52,967 nucleotides of DNA from Oscillospiraceae bacterium (GTDB lineage: Bacteria > Bacillota > Clostridia > Oscillospirales > Oscillospiraceae). The stretch is from NCBI GenBank assembly GCA_017621795.1, contig JAGASJ010000014.1, forward strand, positions 1 through 52,967, read 5' to 3'. The translations under genes were made by a program, and so were the position numbers. Below, piece by piece: positions 32,600 to 41,804 of this stretch (its first letter is position 1; every line of letters begins with the position of its first letter). The notes under the pieces are model-generated. The model did no database searches. It had not been told where the DNA came from and saw nothing but the letters and a program-made list of their open reading frames with translations.

Positions 32600-32873
32600 A
32601 AGCCTGAGCAATATCACTCGAATCAGCCCAAGCGGGCGTCTGATCGGCTCAGTCCTCATTTTATTCATTGATGGGCGTCAGCCCATCTGCTTTATAAACT
32701 TTTGCCTGACCCAATCATCCATCCCTCTTGGGTCGCAGATTTCTAAGCCGTGAGGCCGCTTCAAGGCAAGGCAGAGCTTTGCCGATGGGCTTTGCGCCCT
32801 TCAAAAAGCGATAACGACGCCTTGGAGTGGTCTCGCGGCTCAGAAACTGGTTCGAGTGATAATGTTCAGGCTT
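32600..32873. repeat. Large nested inverted-repeat element
   Basis: The gap between the flippase and amidohydrolase genes is enclosed by inverted repeats of about 23 bases (32600-32622 and 32851-32873; core AAGCCTGARCA and ATCACTCGAA), with three mismatches. Nested inside are a second pair (about 32739-32757 and 32830-32848; TTCTRAGCCGYGAG) and hairpins such as GATGGGC/GCCCATC. The right arm contains the stop codon of the amidohydrolase gene. It looks like a small non-coding insertion element or a large structured RNA/terminator. Confidence 0.65.
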
Positions 32874-34176
32874 CGAACAAGTGGTCCATTGCGTAGCCGG
32901 TCAGGTCTTCCACGGCGGATTTCAGATCCAAGGTGGGAAATTGACCGTTCTGATAAAGGACCTTGCCCCGCACCATGGTCATGGCCACGTCGCCGCCCTT
33001 TGCACTGAATACCAGTCCGTTTATCACATTATGACAGGGGATCAGGTGGGGTGCGGTGAAGTCCACCAGCACAATATCCGCATCCATACCCTCTTTCAGC
33101 ATACCGCAGCTTTCACTGCGCCCCTGGGCTCTGGCACCACATACCGTTGCCATCATCAGGCAGGCAGCTGCCGGCATTGCGGCGGCATCCCCTTCTGCGG
33201 TACGGGCATCATAAGCGGTGGCGCGCATCTCTTCAAACAGATCCATATTGCCGCATTCCGGTGCGCCTCCGGTGCCCAACGCCACGTTGATGCCTGCCTT
33301 TACCGCGCTCTTGACGGAAAGCGTTTGCATTCCCGCTTTGCGGTAGGCAATCGGTGTGGTGACGATGCTTGCCTTCTTTTTACCTAAAAGGGTACGTTCC
33401 TCATCGGACAGTGCCACACCGCCGGTTGCCGTAACCGGCACATCCAGCATCCGATGACAATTTAGAAGCTCCGCCACACCCAAGCCGGTGCGGTCCAAGG
33501 TATCCTCTGCCTCCTGCGCCGTTTCTGCCATGTGCAGCTGGATGCCCAGGCCTTCCTCTTTGCAGTAGTCCGCGATCCCCTCCCACAGCAGATGATTGCT
33601 GGTATAGGGGGCGTAAATGCCGCCGTCAATGCGGATGCGGCCATCATCGTAGCCATTCCACTTTTCTTTCAGTCGGCGCAGCTCCACACACTGCTCGTCG
33701 GTTTCAAAATCAAAGTCCTCGGTATCGCTGATGAAGCGATAGGCAGAAAGGGCCATATTTGCCTTGATGCCCGCGTCTGCCGCGGCCTGTGCCGTTGCCT
33801 CGGGGAAGTAATACAGATCCGACACCGAGGTAATACCAAACCGCAAACACTCCGCAATGCCGATGGTGGCGGCTGCCTTGGCGCATCGGGCATCCATACG
33901 GTCCTCTTTGTTCAGGCGGCTCTGCAACGCCTCGGCGTTGGGCACATCGTCCCACAAATTCCGCAGGGCAGTCGCCGCCAAATGGGTATGGCAGTTCACA
34001 AGCCCGGGAATGGCCACCATACCGGTGCCGTCAATGATCATCCCCGGCTTTTCATCCGGTGCCTCCTTGGAGATATGGCAGATCTTTCCCTGCTCGATGC
34101 CAATATATGCGCCGAACAGCACCTGCATTTGTTCATTCATTGTGACCACGGTCACATTGGAAATCAAGGTATCCAA
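32866..34176 (-). CDS. Amidohydrolase of the SAH/MTA deaminase family with altered active site
   Basis: 436 residues, TRZ/ATZ/MtaD type. These enzymes deaminate S-adenosylhomocysteine, methylthioadenosine or related purines. The first metal motif is intact (NCHTHLA, H63 and H65), as is the third His (QLHMAET, H215). The usual H in AHxVxLT is missing (TATGGVALS, about 249-257). HNPxSN is replaced by TTPIAY. The catalytic Asp of GTDGA is Gly303 (GTGGAPEC). So it may be a pseudo-enzyme or a divergent subfamily with other chemistry. Last gene of the recJ-to-hemZ run; its stop lies in an inverted repeat. Confidence 0.85.
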   Translation of the reverse strand: MDTLISNVTVVTMNEQMQVLFGAYIGIEQGKICHISKEAPDEKPGMIIDGTGMVAIPGLVNCHTHLAATALRNLWDDVPNAEALQSRLNKEDRMDARCAKAAATIGIAECLRFGITSVSDLYYFPEATAQAAADAGIKANMALSAYRFISDTEDFDFETDEQCVELRRLKEKWNGYDDGRIRIDGGIYAPYTSNHLLWEGIADYCKEEGLGIQLHMAETAQEAEDTLDRTGLGVAELLNCHRMLDVPVTATGGVALSDEERTLLGKKKASIVTTPIAYRKAGMQTLSVKSAVKAGINVALGTGGAPECGNMDLFEEMRATAYDARTAEGDAAAMPAAACLMMATVCGARAQGRSESCGMLKEGMDADIVLVDFTAPHLIPCHNVINGLVFSAKGGDVAMTMVRGKVLYQNGQFPTLDLKSAVEDLTGYAMDHLFEA

Positions 34177-34195
34177 AACAACAGTTCCTTTCCTT

Positions 34196-35629
34196 TTATC
34201 CGATTATATCTTTCAGCAGGCTACAGAGCTTCCGTTTTTGCTCTAATACGCCCTCAAATTGCTCCATATACTGCTCCGGGAATTTGGGATTATGGAAGCG
34301 CTCCAGCTTGCCGCCGGGCAGGTTTACCTTGCTCATTGCCCCGCCCCCCAAAGAGACGATGCTATGCAGCTCCTCCATCATAAAGATATTGTAAAGGCAA
34401 TCCCGATTATCCCGACTCCAGCCTACATTTTCATAGCTGCCGGACATATATTTCTGCCTGTACAGATAATAGGGCTGATAGCCCGCCTCTGACAGCCGCA
34501 TCCTGGAATAGTCCACCATCTCGGAGACCTCCTGACGGGTTGGCAGGCTTTGCCTGGACCAAAACAGGTCCGCACCCTTTTTCAGTGCCAATGTATGCAC
34601 CGTAATGTTGGCCGGGCGCAATGCGATCAGCTCGTCCAGCGACGCCTGAAAGCCTGCAACCGTGTCTTTGGGCAGACCTGTGATCAGGTCCATATTGATG
34701 TTCTCAAAACCCATATCCACAGCCTCTTTGTAGATATCACGCACATCCTGGGCGCTGTGGGGTCTGCCGCAAGCGTGCAGCACCTCATCGTGCATGGTCT
34801 GAGGATTGATGCTGATGCGATCCACCCCTGCCGCCTTCAAAACCCGCAGTTTTTCCTCCGTCAGGGTATCGGGGCGGCCTGCCTCTACGGTAAATTCCAC
34901 ACAGCGGCTCAGATCCAAATGGGCTTTGACGCAGGAAAGCAGCCGTTCCAGCTGCTCTTTTTCCAAGGTGGTGGGCGTGCCGCCGCCGATGTACACCGTG
35001 CGCAAAGTCGCCCCCGCATCCTTCAGCAGCGGACCGGTATGCTCTATTTCTTTCATCAAATACTGCAGGTACTGCTCTACCATATCCTTTTTCTTGCCGG
35101 CCGTACGGCTGACAAAGCTGCAATAGCTGCAGCGGGTGGGGCAAAAGGGGATGCCTATATAAAGGGACACATCCTGTTTTTGTGTCCCGGCAACGGCCCT
35201 GACGGATGCAAGGGAGCAGGCGATCGCCAGTCCCCGCCGCTGGGCAGTTACGTAGTATTCTTCTTCCAGCAATCGGTGGGCTGAGCGCTCTGTGCCCCCC
35301 TCCAAAAGGTGCTTCGTGGTGATTTTGGTGGGACGGACACCTGCCAGCGCACCCCACACCGGTTCTTCCGGCAAATGGGGCAGTGCCGCGTCAAAATAGC
35401 TTTGCCGCAGTGCCTTATGGAAGGCAGGAACGGTCTCATTTTCCGCAGGAAGGATACGCACCCCCTCCGTGACCTTGTCGCCTACCGTGATGGTGGTGAT
35501 AAAGCGAACGGCGTCCTCCGTACGCTCTACCCTACTGACCGCTGTGCCCTCCTGATCCAAAGAAAATAGGGCCTGCTGGAGCTGTTCCACCTGATATAAA
35601 CTGTCGTGACCGACCAGTGTTAATTCCAT
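34196..35629 (-). CDS. hemZ: HemZ-type radical SAM coproporphyrinogen dehydrogenase
   Basis: 477 residues. The radical SAM cluster motif is C163-x3-C167-x2-C170 (IPFCPTRCSYCSF), followed by YIGGGTPT and the C-terminal HemN-like domain. A distinct N-terminal region of about 150 residues (LAGVRPTKITTKHLLEGG) is characteristic of HemZ rather than HemN. HemZ is linked to anaerobic coproporphyrinogen III oxidation, but this organism shows no other haem gene here, so the substrate is unproven. The ATG follows GAGG, with an in-frame GTG one codon before. 29 bases after the MBL gene. Confidence 0.9.
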   Translation of the reverse strand: MELTLVGHDSLYQVEQLQQALFSLDQEGTAVSRVERTEDAVRFITTITVGDKVTEGVRILPAENETVPAFHKALRQSYFDAALPHLPEEPVWGALAGVRPTKITTKHLLEGGTERSAHRLLEEEYYVTAQRRGLAIACSLASVRAVAGTQKQDVSLYIGIPFCPTRCSYCSFVSRTAGKKKDMVEQYLQYLMKEIEHTGPLLKDAGATLRTVYIGGGTPTTLEKEQLERLLSCVKAHLDLSRCVEFTVEAGRPDTLTEEKLRVLKAAGVDRISINPQTMHDEVLHACGRPHSAQDVRDIYKEAVDMGFENINMDLITGLPKDTVAGFQASLDELIALRPANITVHTLALKKGADLFWSRQSLPTRQEVSEMVDYSRMRLSEAGYQPYYLYRQKYMSGSYENVGWSRDNRDCLYNIFMMEELHSIVSLGGGAMSKVNLPGGKLERFHNPKFPEQYMEQFEGVLEQKRKLCSLLKDIIG

Positions 35630-35658
35630 CACTATACCTCAAATGATTTTGTAAGCGG

Positions 35659-36246
35659 TTACAAATAGGGATTGTACTTTTTTTCTGCCTCCAGGGTGGT
35701 GGCACTGCCGTGACCGGGGTACACCTTATAGTTCACATTCAGGTTTTTGAGCCGTTGCAGAGATTTCTTCAGCATCGACCAGTTGCCCAAAGGCAGATCC
35801 GTCCGCCCACAGGAACCGGCAAACAGGGTATCGCCGCAAAACAGGCAGTCCTCACAGGCGTAGCACACACAGCCGGGGGTGTGCCCGGGGGTATGCAGTA
35901 CGGAAAAGGTCAGCCCGGCCAGTTCCAAAGTATCCCCCTCTGCCACACTGTTGGTATAGCACAGACTTCCTGCGGTGAGCCGTTCCGGCATTGCGCAGTC
36001 CTCGGGGCACAGATAAATATCGCAATCGGTTTGCGCAAACAGCGGACGCACACCGCCCACGTGGTCAAAATGCCCGTGGGTCAGTAAAATGGCGGTAATC
36101 GTTTTCCCCAACGCCTTTGCTTCCTCTAAAATGCGGGCAGGCTCATAACCCGGGTCGATCACCACACATTCCTGTGATCCCTCCGCCCATACCAAATAGC
36201 AGTTTGTCTCATAATCGCCCAAAACAAGTGTTTTAAACTGAATCAT
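35659..36246 (-). CDS. Metallo-beta-lactamase-fold hydrolase (glyoxalase II-like)
   Basis: 195 residues. The zinc motif THGHFDHVGG (H57, H59, D61, H62) is intact, with later ligands in HTPGHTPG, CGDTLFAGSCGRTD and YPGHG. Small MBL proteins of this type (YcbL/YqgX-like) hydrolyse thioesters such as lactoylglutathione analogues; the substrate in Clostridia is unknown. 16 bases after dtd and 29 before hemZ in the recJ operon. Confidence 0.9.
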   Translation of the reverse strand: MIQFKTLVLGDYETNCYLVWAEGSQECVVIDPGYEPARILEEAKALGKTITAILLTHGHFDHVGGVRPLFAQTDCDIYLCPEDCAMPERLTAGSLCYTNSVAEGDTLELAGLTFSVLHTPGHTPGCVCYACEDCLFCGDTLFAGSCGRTDLPLGNWSMLKKSLQRLKNLNVNYKVYPGHGSATTLEAEKKYNPYL

Positions 36247-36262
36247 CGCTCTTCCCTCTTTT

Positions 36263-36730
36263 TTACCCTCTGCGGGGTGTATCCAGTAATTGATCGGTGT
36301 CCAAAATCAAGGTCACCGGGCCGTCATTTTCGGAAGCTACCAGCATATCTGCCCCAAACTGTCCGTGTGCCGGGGGATATCCTAAATCCCCGCAGCATTT
36401 TAAAAAGTACTCGTACAGGGCATTGCCTAAATCGGGAGGGGCCGCGTCGGTAAAGCTGGGACGGCGACCCTTGCGGCAGTTGCCGTAAAGCGTAAACTGG
36501 CTGACCACCAGCACTTGACCGCCCACATCCTCCAAAGACCTGTTCATCTTCCCGTTTTCATCCTCGAAGATCCGCAAAGACAGTGCTTTTTCTGCCAAAT
36601 AACGGCATTTTTCCTCGTTGTCCTCCGGTCCTACACCCAGCAGAATCAAAAATCCTTTTCCGATTTGACCTACCACGGTGCCGCCGATGGTCACGGACGC
36701 ACTTTTCACCCTTGTCAGTACTGCTCTCAT
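36263..36730 (-). CDS. dtd: D-aminoacyl-tRNA deacylase
   Basis: 155 residues. The two active-site motifs SQFTLYG and NDGPVT are present in order. It removes D-amino acids (and glycine mischarged onto tRNA-Ala) from tRNA. In Firmicutes dtd normally follows relA, as here, 29 bases after it. The ribosome binding site is weak (AGAGGAA), which fits expression by coupling to relA. Confidence 0.95.
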   Translation of the reverse strand: MRAVLTRVKSASVTIGGTVVGQIGKGFLILLGVGPEDNEEKCRYLAEKALSLRIFEDENGKMNRSLEDVGGQVLVVSQFTLYGNCRKGRRPSFTDAAPPDLGNALYEYFLKCCGDLGYPPAHGQFGADMLVASENDGPVTLILDTDQLLDTPRRG

Positions 36731-36759
36731 ATAAATTCCTCTTTATCCGTTTTAAATGC

Positions 36760-38937
36760 TCAGTTTTGCCCGCGGCGGGAGCCTGTAACATCCCGAATGT
36801 TCAAAAGTCTGTTCCGAACAGCTTCCAGCTCTGCCACGTTCTTTACCTCAAAGCGTACCGTGAAAACACTTCTGCCGCCGGGCAGATCCTTGCCGGAAAG
36901 CTCTCTGACCCGGATGCGGGCGGTAGTCATCGCTGTGGCCACGTCCAAAAGCAGGCCGTCACGGGTAATACAATCCAGCTCCAGGGTGGTCTCGAAGGGC
37001 TGTTCGTCCTGACTTGCCCACCGCACCCGCACCCAACGGGCAGCCTGACGGGGATCGTCTCTGTGGACCGTGTTGGGGCAGTCTGCCCGATGGATAGACA
37101 CGCCGAAGCCCTTGGTGATAAAGCCCACGATGGCATCACCGGGAACAGGCGTACAGCAACGGGAAAACTTGATCATACAGGAGTCGATATCTTCTACGAT
37201 CACGCCGTTTACCGCGTGGCGGTTTTGGCGTGTATCCTCTACGGTCTTCAGGGGGTTGGTATTTTTATCCACCGGCGCGCGGGTGGCACGGTTGATGTCG
37301 TCACGGATACGGCCTACCGCTTTGGCGGCAGTCAAGCCGCCGTAGCCAATGGCGGCATACATATCGTCCCAGTTGTCAAAGGCCAGTTTCTTGAGTAGCT
37401 GTGCCTCCAATTCCCCATCGCTGAGGGCAGACATAGGAAGTTGCAGACGCTTCATTTCCGCTTCAAAGCTGGCTTTTCCGTGGGCGATATTCTCCTCCCG
37501 CTTTTCCTTCTTGAACCACTGCTTGATCTTCGTCCGCGCCTGATTAGACTTGCAGATATTCAGCCAGTCACGGCTGGGGCCCTTGGCGCTTTTGGAGGTG
37601 ATGATCTCAACAATATCACCGTTTTCCAGGGGTGTGTCGATGTTGCAGATGCGGTTATTGACCTTGGCACCTACCAGGGCGTTGCCTACGCCGGAGTGGA
37701 TCATATACGCAAAGTCGATGGGCGTAGAGCCCGCCGGCAGAGAGACGATCTTTCCTCTGGGGGTGAACACAAATACCTCATCGTCAAACATATCAATTTT
37801 CAGAGAGACCACATAGTCCTCTGCATCTGTGTCCTGCTGGCTTTCCAGCAGACGGCGCACCCACTCAAAGTCCTTTTCATCCCCTGCGGCACCGCCCTGC
37901 TTATACTTCCAGTGGGCGGCAATGCCGTATTCCGCGGTTTCGTGCATCTCCCAGGTGCGGATCTGCACCTCAAAGGGAATGCCCTGATTGCCGATCACGG
38001 TGGTGTGCAGGCTTTGGTACATATTGGGCTTGGGGGTGGAGATATAATCCTTAAAGCGGCCGGGCACCAGGTTAAACAGGTCGTGGATGTGACCCAGCAC
38101 GTTATAACAGTTTGGAATGGTATCCACGATCACACGGAAGGCATAAATATCATACAGCTCATCTATGGCCTTATCCTGGGTGGTCATCTTCCGATAGATG
38201 GAGTAGACGTGCTTGATGCGTCCGTAGGTGGTATTGTGGATGCCCATGCTGGACAGCCGATCGGTCACCTTCTCCTGAATGGTGTGCATAAATGCCTCAT
38301 CCTGCTCCTTATGGGCAGAAAGATAGTTCATGATCCGTTCGTATGCACCGGGATCCAGGTACTGCAGTGCGATATCCTCCAGCTCCCACTTGATCTTTTG
38401 CATACCAAGACGGTGGGCAAGAGGGGCATAAATATCCATGGTCTCCCGACATTTGGAGATCTGCTTGGCAGGGGTCTGATACTGCATGGTGCGCATATTG
38501 TGCAGACGGTCGGCAATTTTGATCAGCACCACCCGAATGTCCTTGGACATCGCCATAAACATCTTCCGCAGATTTTCCATCTGCTGCTCCTCAGAGCTGG
38601 AAAAATTGGCCCTTGTCAGCTTGGTAACACCCTCCACCAGCTCTGCGGTGGTTTTGCCAAACAGCTTTGAGATCTCGTCAAAAGAGGCATCGGTATCCTC
38701 AATACAGTCGTGCAGCAGTGCGCCCAAGATCGCCTCCATATCCAGCCCCATCTCTGCCACGATCTCCGCAACAGCCAGCGGGTGGATGATATAGGGAGAG
38801 CCATCCTTTCGCTTTTGGTCCTTATGCTTTTGGCGGGCATACTCCACCGCACGGTCAATGCGCTCCATATCTGCCCCCGGCAGACAGCGATTTACCGTTT
38901 GGTACATCGCCCCGTAATGTTCCGCAAAGCTTTCCAT
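36760..38937 (-). CDS. relA: Bifunctional (p)ppGpp synthetase/hydrolase RelA/SpoT
   Basis: 725 residues. The HD hydrolase domain has YIIHPLAV (H52) and LLHDCIED (H76, D77). The synthetase domain (about 225-340) holds GRIKHVYSIYRKM and YNVLGHIHDLF. TGS (about 395-455, DEVFVFTPRGKI) and a C-terminal ACT domain (about 650-725) follow. Both HD metal residues are intact, so it should hydrolyse as well as make ppGpp. It sets the stringent response at the ribosome. 28 bases after recJ, followed by dtd, the standard Firmicute order. Confidence 0.96.
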   Translation of the reverse strand: MESFAEHYGAMYQTVNRCLPGADMERIDRAVEYARQKHKDQKRKDGSPYIIHPLAVAEIVAEMGLDMEAILGALLHDCIEDTDASFDEISKLFGKTTAELVEGVTKLTRANFSSSEEQQMENLRKMFMAMSKDIRVVLIKIADRLHNMRTMQYQTPAKQISKCRETMDIYAPLAHRLGMQKIKWELEDIALQYLDPGAYERIMNYLSAHKEQDEAFMHTIQEKVTDRLSSMGIHNTTYGRIKHVYSIYRKMTTQDKAIDELYDIYAFRVIVDTIPNCYNVLGHIHDLFNLVPGRFKDYISTPKPNMYQSLHTTVIGNQGIPFEVQIRTWEMHETAEYGIAAHWKYKQGGAAGDEKDFEWVRRLLESQQDTDAEDYVVSLKIDMFDDEVFVFTPRGKIVSLPAGSTPIDFAYMIHSGVGNALVGAKVNNRICNIDTPLENGDIVEIITSKSAKGPSRDWLNICKSNQARTKIKQWFKKEKREENIAHGKASFEAEMKRLQLPMSALSDGELEAQLLKKLAFDNWDDMYAAIGYGGLTAAKAVGRIRDDINRATRAPVDKNTNPLKTVEDTRQNRHAVNGVIVEDIDSCMIKFSRCCTPVPGDAIVGFITKGFGVSIHRADCPNTVHRDDPRQAARWVRVRWASQDEQPFETTLELDCITRDGLLLDVATAMTTARIRVRELSGKDLPGGRSVFTVRFEVKNVAELEAVRNRLLNIRDVTGSRRGQN

Positions 38938-38965
38938 AAATTCCTTTCTCCTTTGCCTGCAGCAG

Positions 38966-41017
38966 TTATTTTACACCCAGTAACCGCTGCATGGTCGCAC
39001 TTTCATTTAAATCCCGCTTTCCCTCATTGGGAAGCAGATGTATGGTAAAATTCTGTGTATGACGGGTAATGTGGATCAGCCCTACATCCGTAAATATATC
39101 CAGGCAGATCAGCATTTGTGCCAGGCTCAGATCCTTATTGCCCCAGCGGACGATCTTTCGGCAAAGACACAAGGGATTTTCCTCCCTGGCCTTGCTCTGA
39201 GCAGAAATATACCGCCATACCAGTGTCAGCGTCTCCCTTGTGGGAAGCAGACGCTCTGCCACCGCCTTGTTCAGCCGATTCTCCCGCAAAGCACGGTAAG
39301 CATCCGTTTCAAAAGAACAGCTTGCCCGACAGTGGGGACGAATATCCACAATGTTCATCTGCACGGTACGCTGACCCCGAAAGCTGTTGATCTGGGGATA
39401 AAACGCCACGTCCACCCGATCGCCATAGTCAATATCCGCACTTTCCGCGCTGGCAGAAAAGAAAATGCCGTTAAACAGATACAGACCTGCCGACAGCTGC
39501 AGACGCATGTGCTTGCCGCCGCCAACCTGGGTGATCCGTTCCACCGTCATATTTTCCATCGTCAGCAGCGGACGGGGACAGCCGTTGCCGCAGGGCTCCA
39601 ATGCCTCCAGCGCATCAATGCCCGCCACGGTCATCAGCTCCGGCTGAATGCGGCAGTCGCAATCCAGCTGGGTACGGGGCAGATCGGTGTCGTAAAACTG
39701 CCGTGCCATACGGCAGATCGCCTCTCGGAAGGCGGGGATCTGATCCCGATGAATAGTAAAGCCTGCCGCCAGCTCATGGCCGCCATAGCTCTCCAAAAGA
39801 CTTTGCAATTGGGTCAGCGAGGCAAACAGGTTGAAGCCGCCGTAGCTGCGGGAGCTGGCCTTGCCCCGTTCTCCATCCAGGCAGATCAGGAACGCCGGGC
39901 AACAGTATTCCTCCGCAATGCGGCTGGCAACGATTCCCACAACGCCCTGATGCCAGCCTTCATCTGCCAGCACAATGGCGGCAGGCAAATGGTCGGCAGG
40001 CAGCATTGATACCGCCTGGGCATAGATCTCTGCCTCCACCCCCTGACGGGTCTTGTTCAGCTCGCAAAGAGCAAAGGCCAGCTTTTTGGCTTTTTCGCTG
40101 TCCTCGGTCAAAAACAGCTCCACCGCCAGGTCGATCTGCCCCATCCGTCCCGCGGCATTGATCCGCGGCGCCAGGGTGTAGCCCACCGAGGTAGCGGTCA
40201 GGGTTTGGGGATCACAGTTGCACTGGGCCATCAGCGCTGCCAGGCCGGGGCGTCTTGTATTTCTCAGGGCCTGCAGACCTCGGGCGACAATGATCCGATT
40301 TTCCCCCTGCAGGGGCATCACATCCGCCACTGTGCCCAAACAGACCATATCCGCATAATCGTTTAATAGCTGCTCCTGACTGCCGTAAATGGCCGCCGCC
40401 AGCTTGAACGCCACACCCACACCGCACAAATTTTTGTGGGGATAGCTGCTGTCGGGACGGTGGGGGTCTACCACCGCCACCGCGTTGGGCAGATATTCCT
40501 TACATTCGTGGTGATCGGTAATGATCAGGTCCATGCCCAGTTTTTTACACAGACGGGCTTCCTCGATGGCGGTAATTCCGCAGTCTACCGTCACGATCAG
40601 CTTCACGCCTTCCCCCTGAAGCTGTCTTAGAGCAAGCTCATTGAGGCCGTAGCCCTCCTCCAGTCTGCCGGGGATATAGGGCACACAGCTGCCCCCCTGC
40701 CGCCGCAAAAAATCGGTGAGCAGGCAGGTCGCTGTAATGCCGTCCACATCGTAGTCTCCGAAGACGGCGATTTTCTCGTGATTTTTCAGTGCCTGGCGAA
40801 TCCGCTGCACCGCAGGCTTCATATCCTTCATCAGATAGGGGTCCAAAATGTCCCCGTCACAGCGCAAATACGCCTGTGCCTGTCGGGGCTTTCCCACCCC
40901 GCGGGCAGACAGCACCATACTCACCAAGGGCGCATAGCCTGCACCTACCAATCCGTTTACTTCCTCCTGCCTCGGCTCCGCCACATTCCAAATTCCGTAT
41001 TTCAAAGCATAACACAT
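38966..41017 (-). CDS. recJ: Single-strand DNA 5'-3' exonuclease RecJ
   Basis: 683 residues. DHH-family motifs: GDYDVDG (D88, D90, D92), TVDCG (D145) and the DHH box TDHHE (168-170). The DHHA1 domain lies at about 380-500 and an OB-like C-terminal region follows. It degrades single-stranded DNA in RecF-pathway and base-excision repair. The ATG has no clear ribosome binding site; a TTG five codons in (MKYGIW) is an alternative. First gene of the operon, with a good promoter. Confidence 0.95.
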   Translation of the reverse strand: MCYALKYGIWNVAEPRQEEVNGLVGAGYAPLVSMVLSARGVGKPRQAQAYLRCDGDILDPYLMKDMKPAVQRIRQALKNHEKIAVFGDYDVDGITATCLLTDFLRRQGGSCVPYIPGRLEEGYGLNELALRQLQGEGVKLIVTVDCGITAIEEARLCKKLGMDLIITDHHECKEYLPNAVAVVDPHRPDSSYPHKNLCGVGVAFKLAAAIYGSQEQLLNDYADMVCLGTVADVMPLQGENRIIVARGLQALRNTRRPGLAALMAQCNCDPQTLTATSVGYTLAPRINAAGRMGQIDLAVELFLTEDSEKAKKLAFALCELNKTRQGVEAEIYAQAVSMLPADHLPAAIVLADEGWHQGVVGIVASRIAEEYCCPAFLICLDGERGKASSRSYGGFNLFASLTQLQSLLESYGGHELAAGFTIHRDQIPAFREAICRMARQFYDTDLPRTQLDCDCRIQPELMTVAGIDALEALEPCGNGCPRPLLTMENMTVERITQVGGGKHMRLQLSAGLYLFNGIFFSASAESADIDYGDRVDVAFYPQINSFRGQRTVQMNIVDIRPHCRASCSFETDAYRALRENRLNKAVAERLLPTRETLTLVWRYISAQSKAREENPLCLCRKIVRWGNKDLSLAQMLICLDIFTDVGLIHITRHTQNFTIHLLPNEGKRDLNESATMQRLLGVK

Positions 41018-41039
41018 CCAATTATATCATTTTCCCTTT

Positions 41040-41068
41040 ATTATATCAAAAAAGGACGTGTAACACAA
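41040..41068 (-). promoter_or_regulatory. recJ-relA operon promoter
   Basis: Minus-strand TTGTGT (41063-41068), 17-base spacer, TATAAT (41040-41045). A second TATAAT lies about 17 bases closer to the gene. Confidence 0.7.
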
Positions 41069-41117
41069 TACCTTTATTCGTTTTTTAAGGCTTCTGTTTT
41101 TCCGTGACAGAGTGCCC

Positions 41118-41146
41118 TTGCCATTTTGCTCTTTTGGGGCTATAAT
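41118..41146 (+). promoter_or_regulatory. NUDIX gene promoter
   Basis: TTGCCA (41118-41123), 17-base spacer, TATAAT (41141-41146), 20 bases before the ATG. Confidence 0.75.
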
Positions 41147-41166
41147 AGAGAAAAGGATGTGAAAAT

Positions 41167-41649
41167 ATGGTCAATACCACGCTGTGCTATATCACCCGGG
41201 GAGACGAGGTCTTGATGCTCCATCGGGTCAAGAAGCAAAAGGATATCAATAAGGACAAATGGATCGGAGTGGGCGGTAAATTTGAGGGGATGGAAAGCCC
41301 TGATGAATGTCTGCTCCGGGAGGTATATGAGGAGACCGGTCTGACACTGACCAGCTGGGCCTGCCGTGGGGTGGTGACCTTTGTTACCGACACGGAGGAC
41401 GGCCCCTTTGGGGAGTATATGTACCTGTTTACCGCCGATGGCTTTGAAGGCACGCTGAAAAGCTGCGACGAAGGGGACCTGCAGTGGGTCAGTCGGGCAT
41501 TTTTGGACAGCCTGCCCAAATGGGAGGGTGACCGCATTTTCTTAAAGCTTTTGTGGGAGGATGCCCCCTTCTTTCTGCTCACCCTCCACTACGAAAAAGA
41601 CCGTCTGATCAAGGCCGTTTTAAACGGCGAGGCTATTTTGAATCCCTGA
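41167..41649 (+). CDS. NUDIX hydrolase (8-oxo-dGTP diphosphatase type)
   Basis: 160 residues. The Nudix box is complete: G37-x5-E43-x7-R51-E52-V-Y-E55-E56-T-G58 (GKFEGMESPDECLLREVYEE). The N-terminal MVNTTLCYITRGDEVLMLHR strand and W near KDKWIGVGG fit the MTH1/MutT group that hydrolyses oxidised nucleotides. Divergent from recJ, with its own promoter and a strong terminator. The substrate is inferred from similarity only. Confidence 0.9.
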   Translation: MVNTTLCYITRGDEVLMLHRVKKQKDINKDKWIGVGGKFEGMESPDECLLREVYEETGLTLTSWACRGVVTFVTDTEDGPFGEYMYLFTADGFEGTLKSCDEGDLQWVSRAFLDSLPKWEGDRIFLKLLWEDAPFFLLTLHYEKDRLIKAVLNGEAILNP

Positions 41650-41670
41650 TGCGCAAATTGTACATATACA

Positions 41671-41715
41671 ACGAACAAATTTCTTTCTCCGGGAGAAATT
41701 TGTTCGTTTTTTTTT
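41671..41715 (+). terminator. Terminator after the NUDIX gene
   Basis: 14-bp stem ACGAACAAATTTCT/AGAAATTTGTTCGT with a 9-base loop and nine T, about 22 bases after the stop. Confidence 0.9.
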
Positions 41716-41804
41716 CGCGTTTCCTATTTTCAAATTATTTTAAATATGGTATAATGCCCGGGAATATATGTTTTACACACGCGCGTATCGGAAGGAGAAA
41801 AAAG

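Noticed and set aside
41553-41804. 84-codon N-terminal extension of the first ABC subunit
   Set aside because: It would run through the end of the NUDIX gene and its strong terminator; the ATG at 41805 has a good ribosome binding site and matches the family start.
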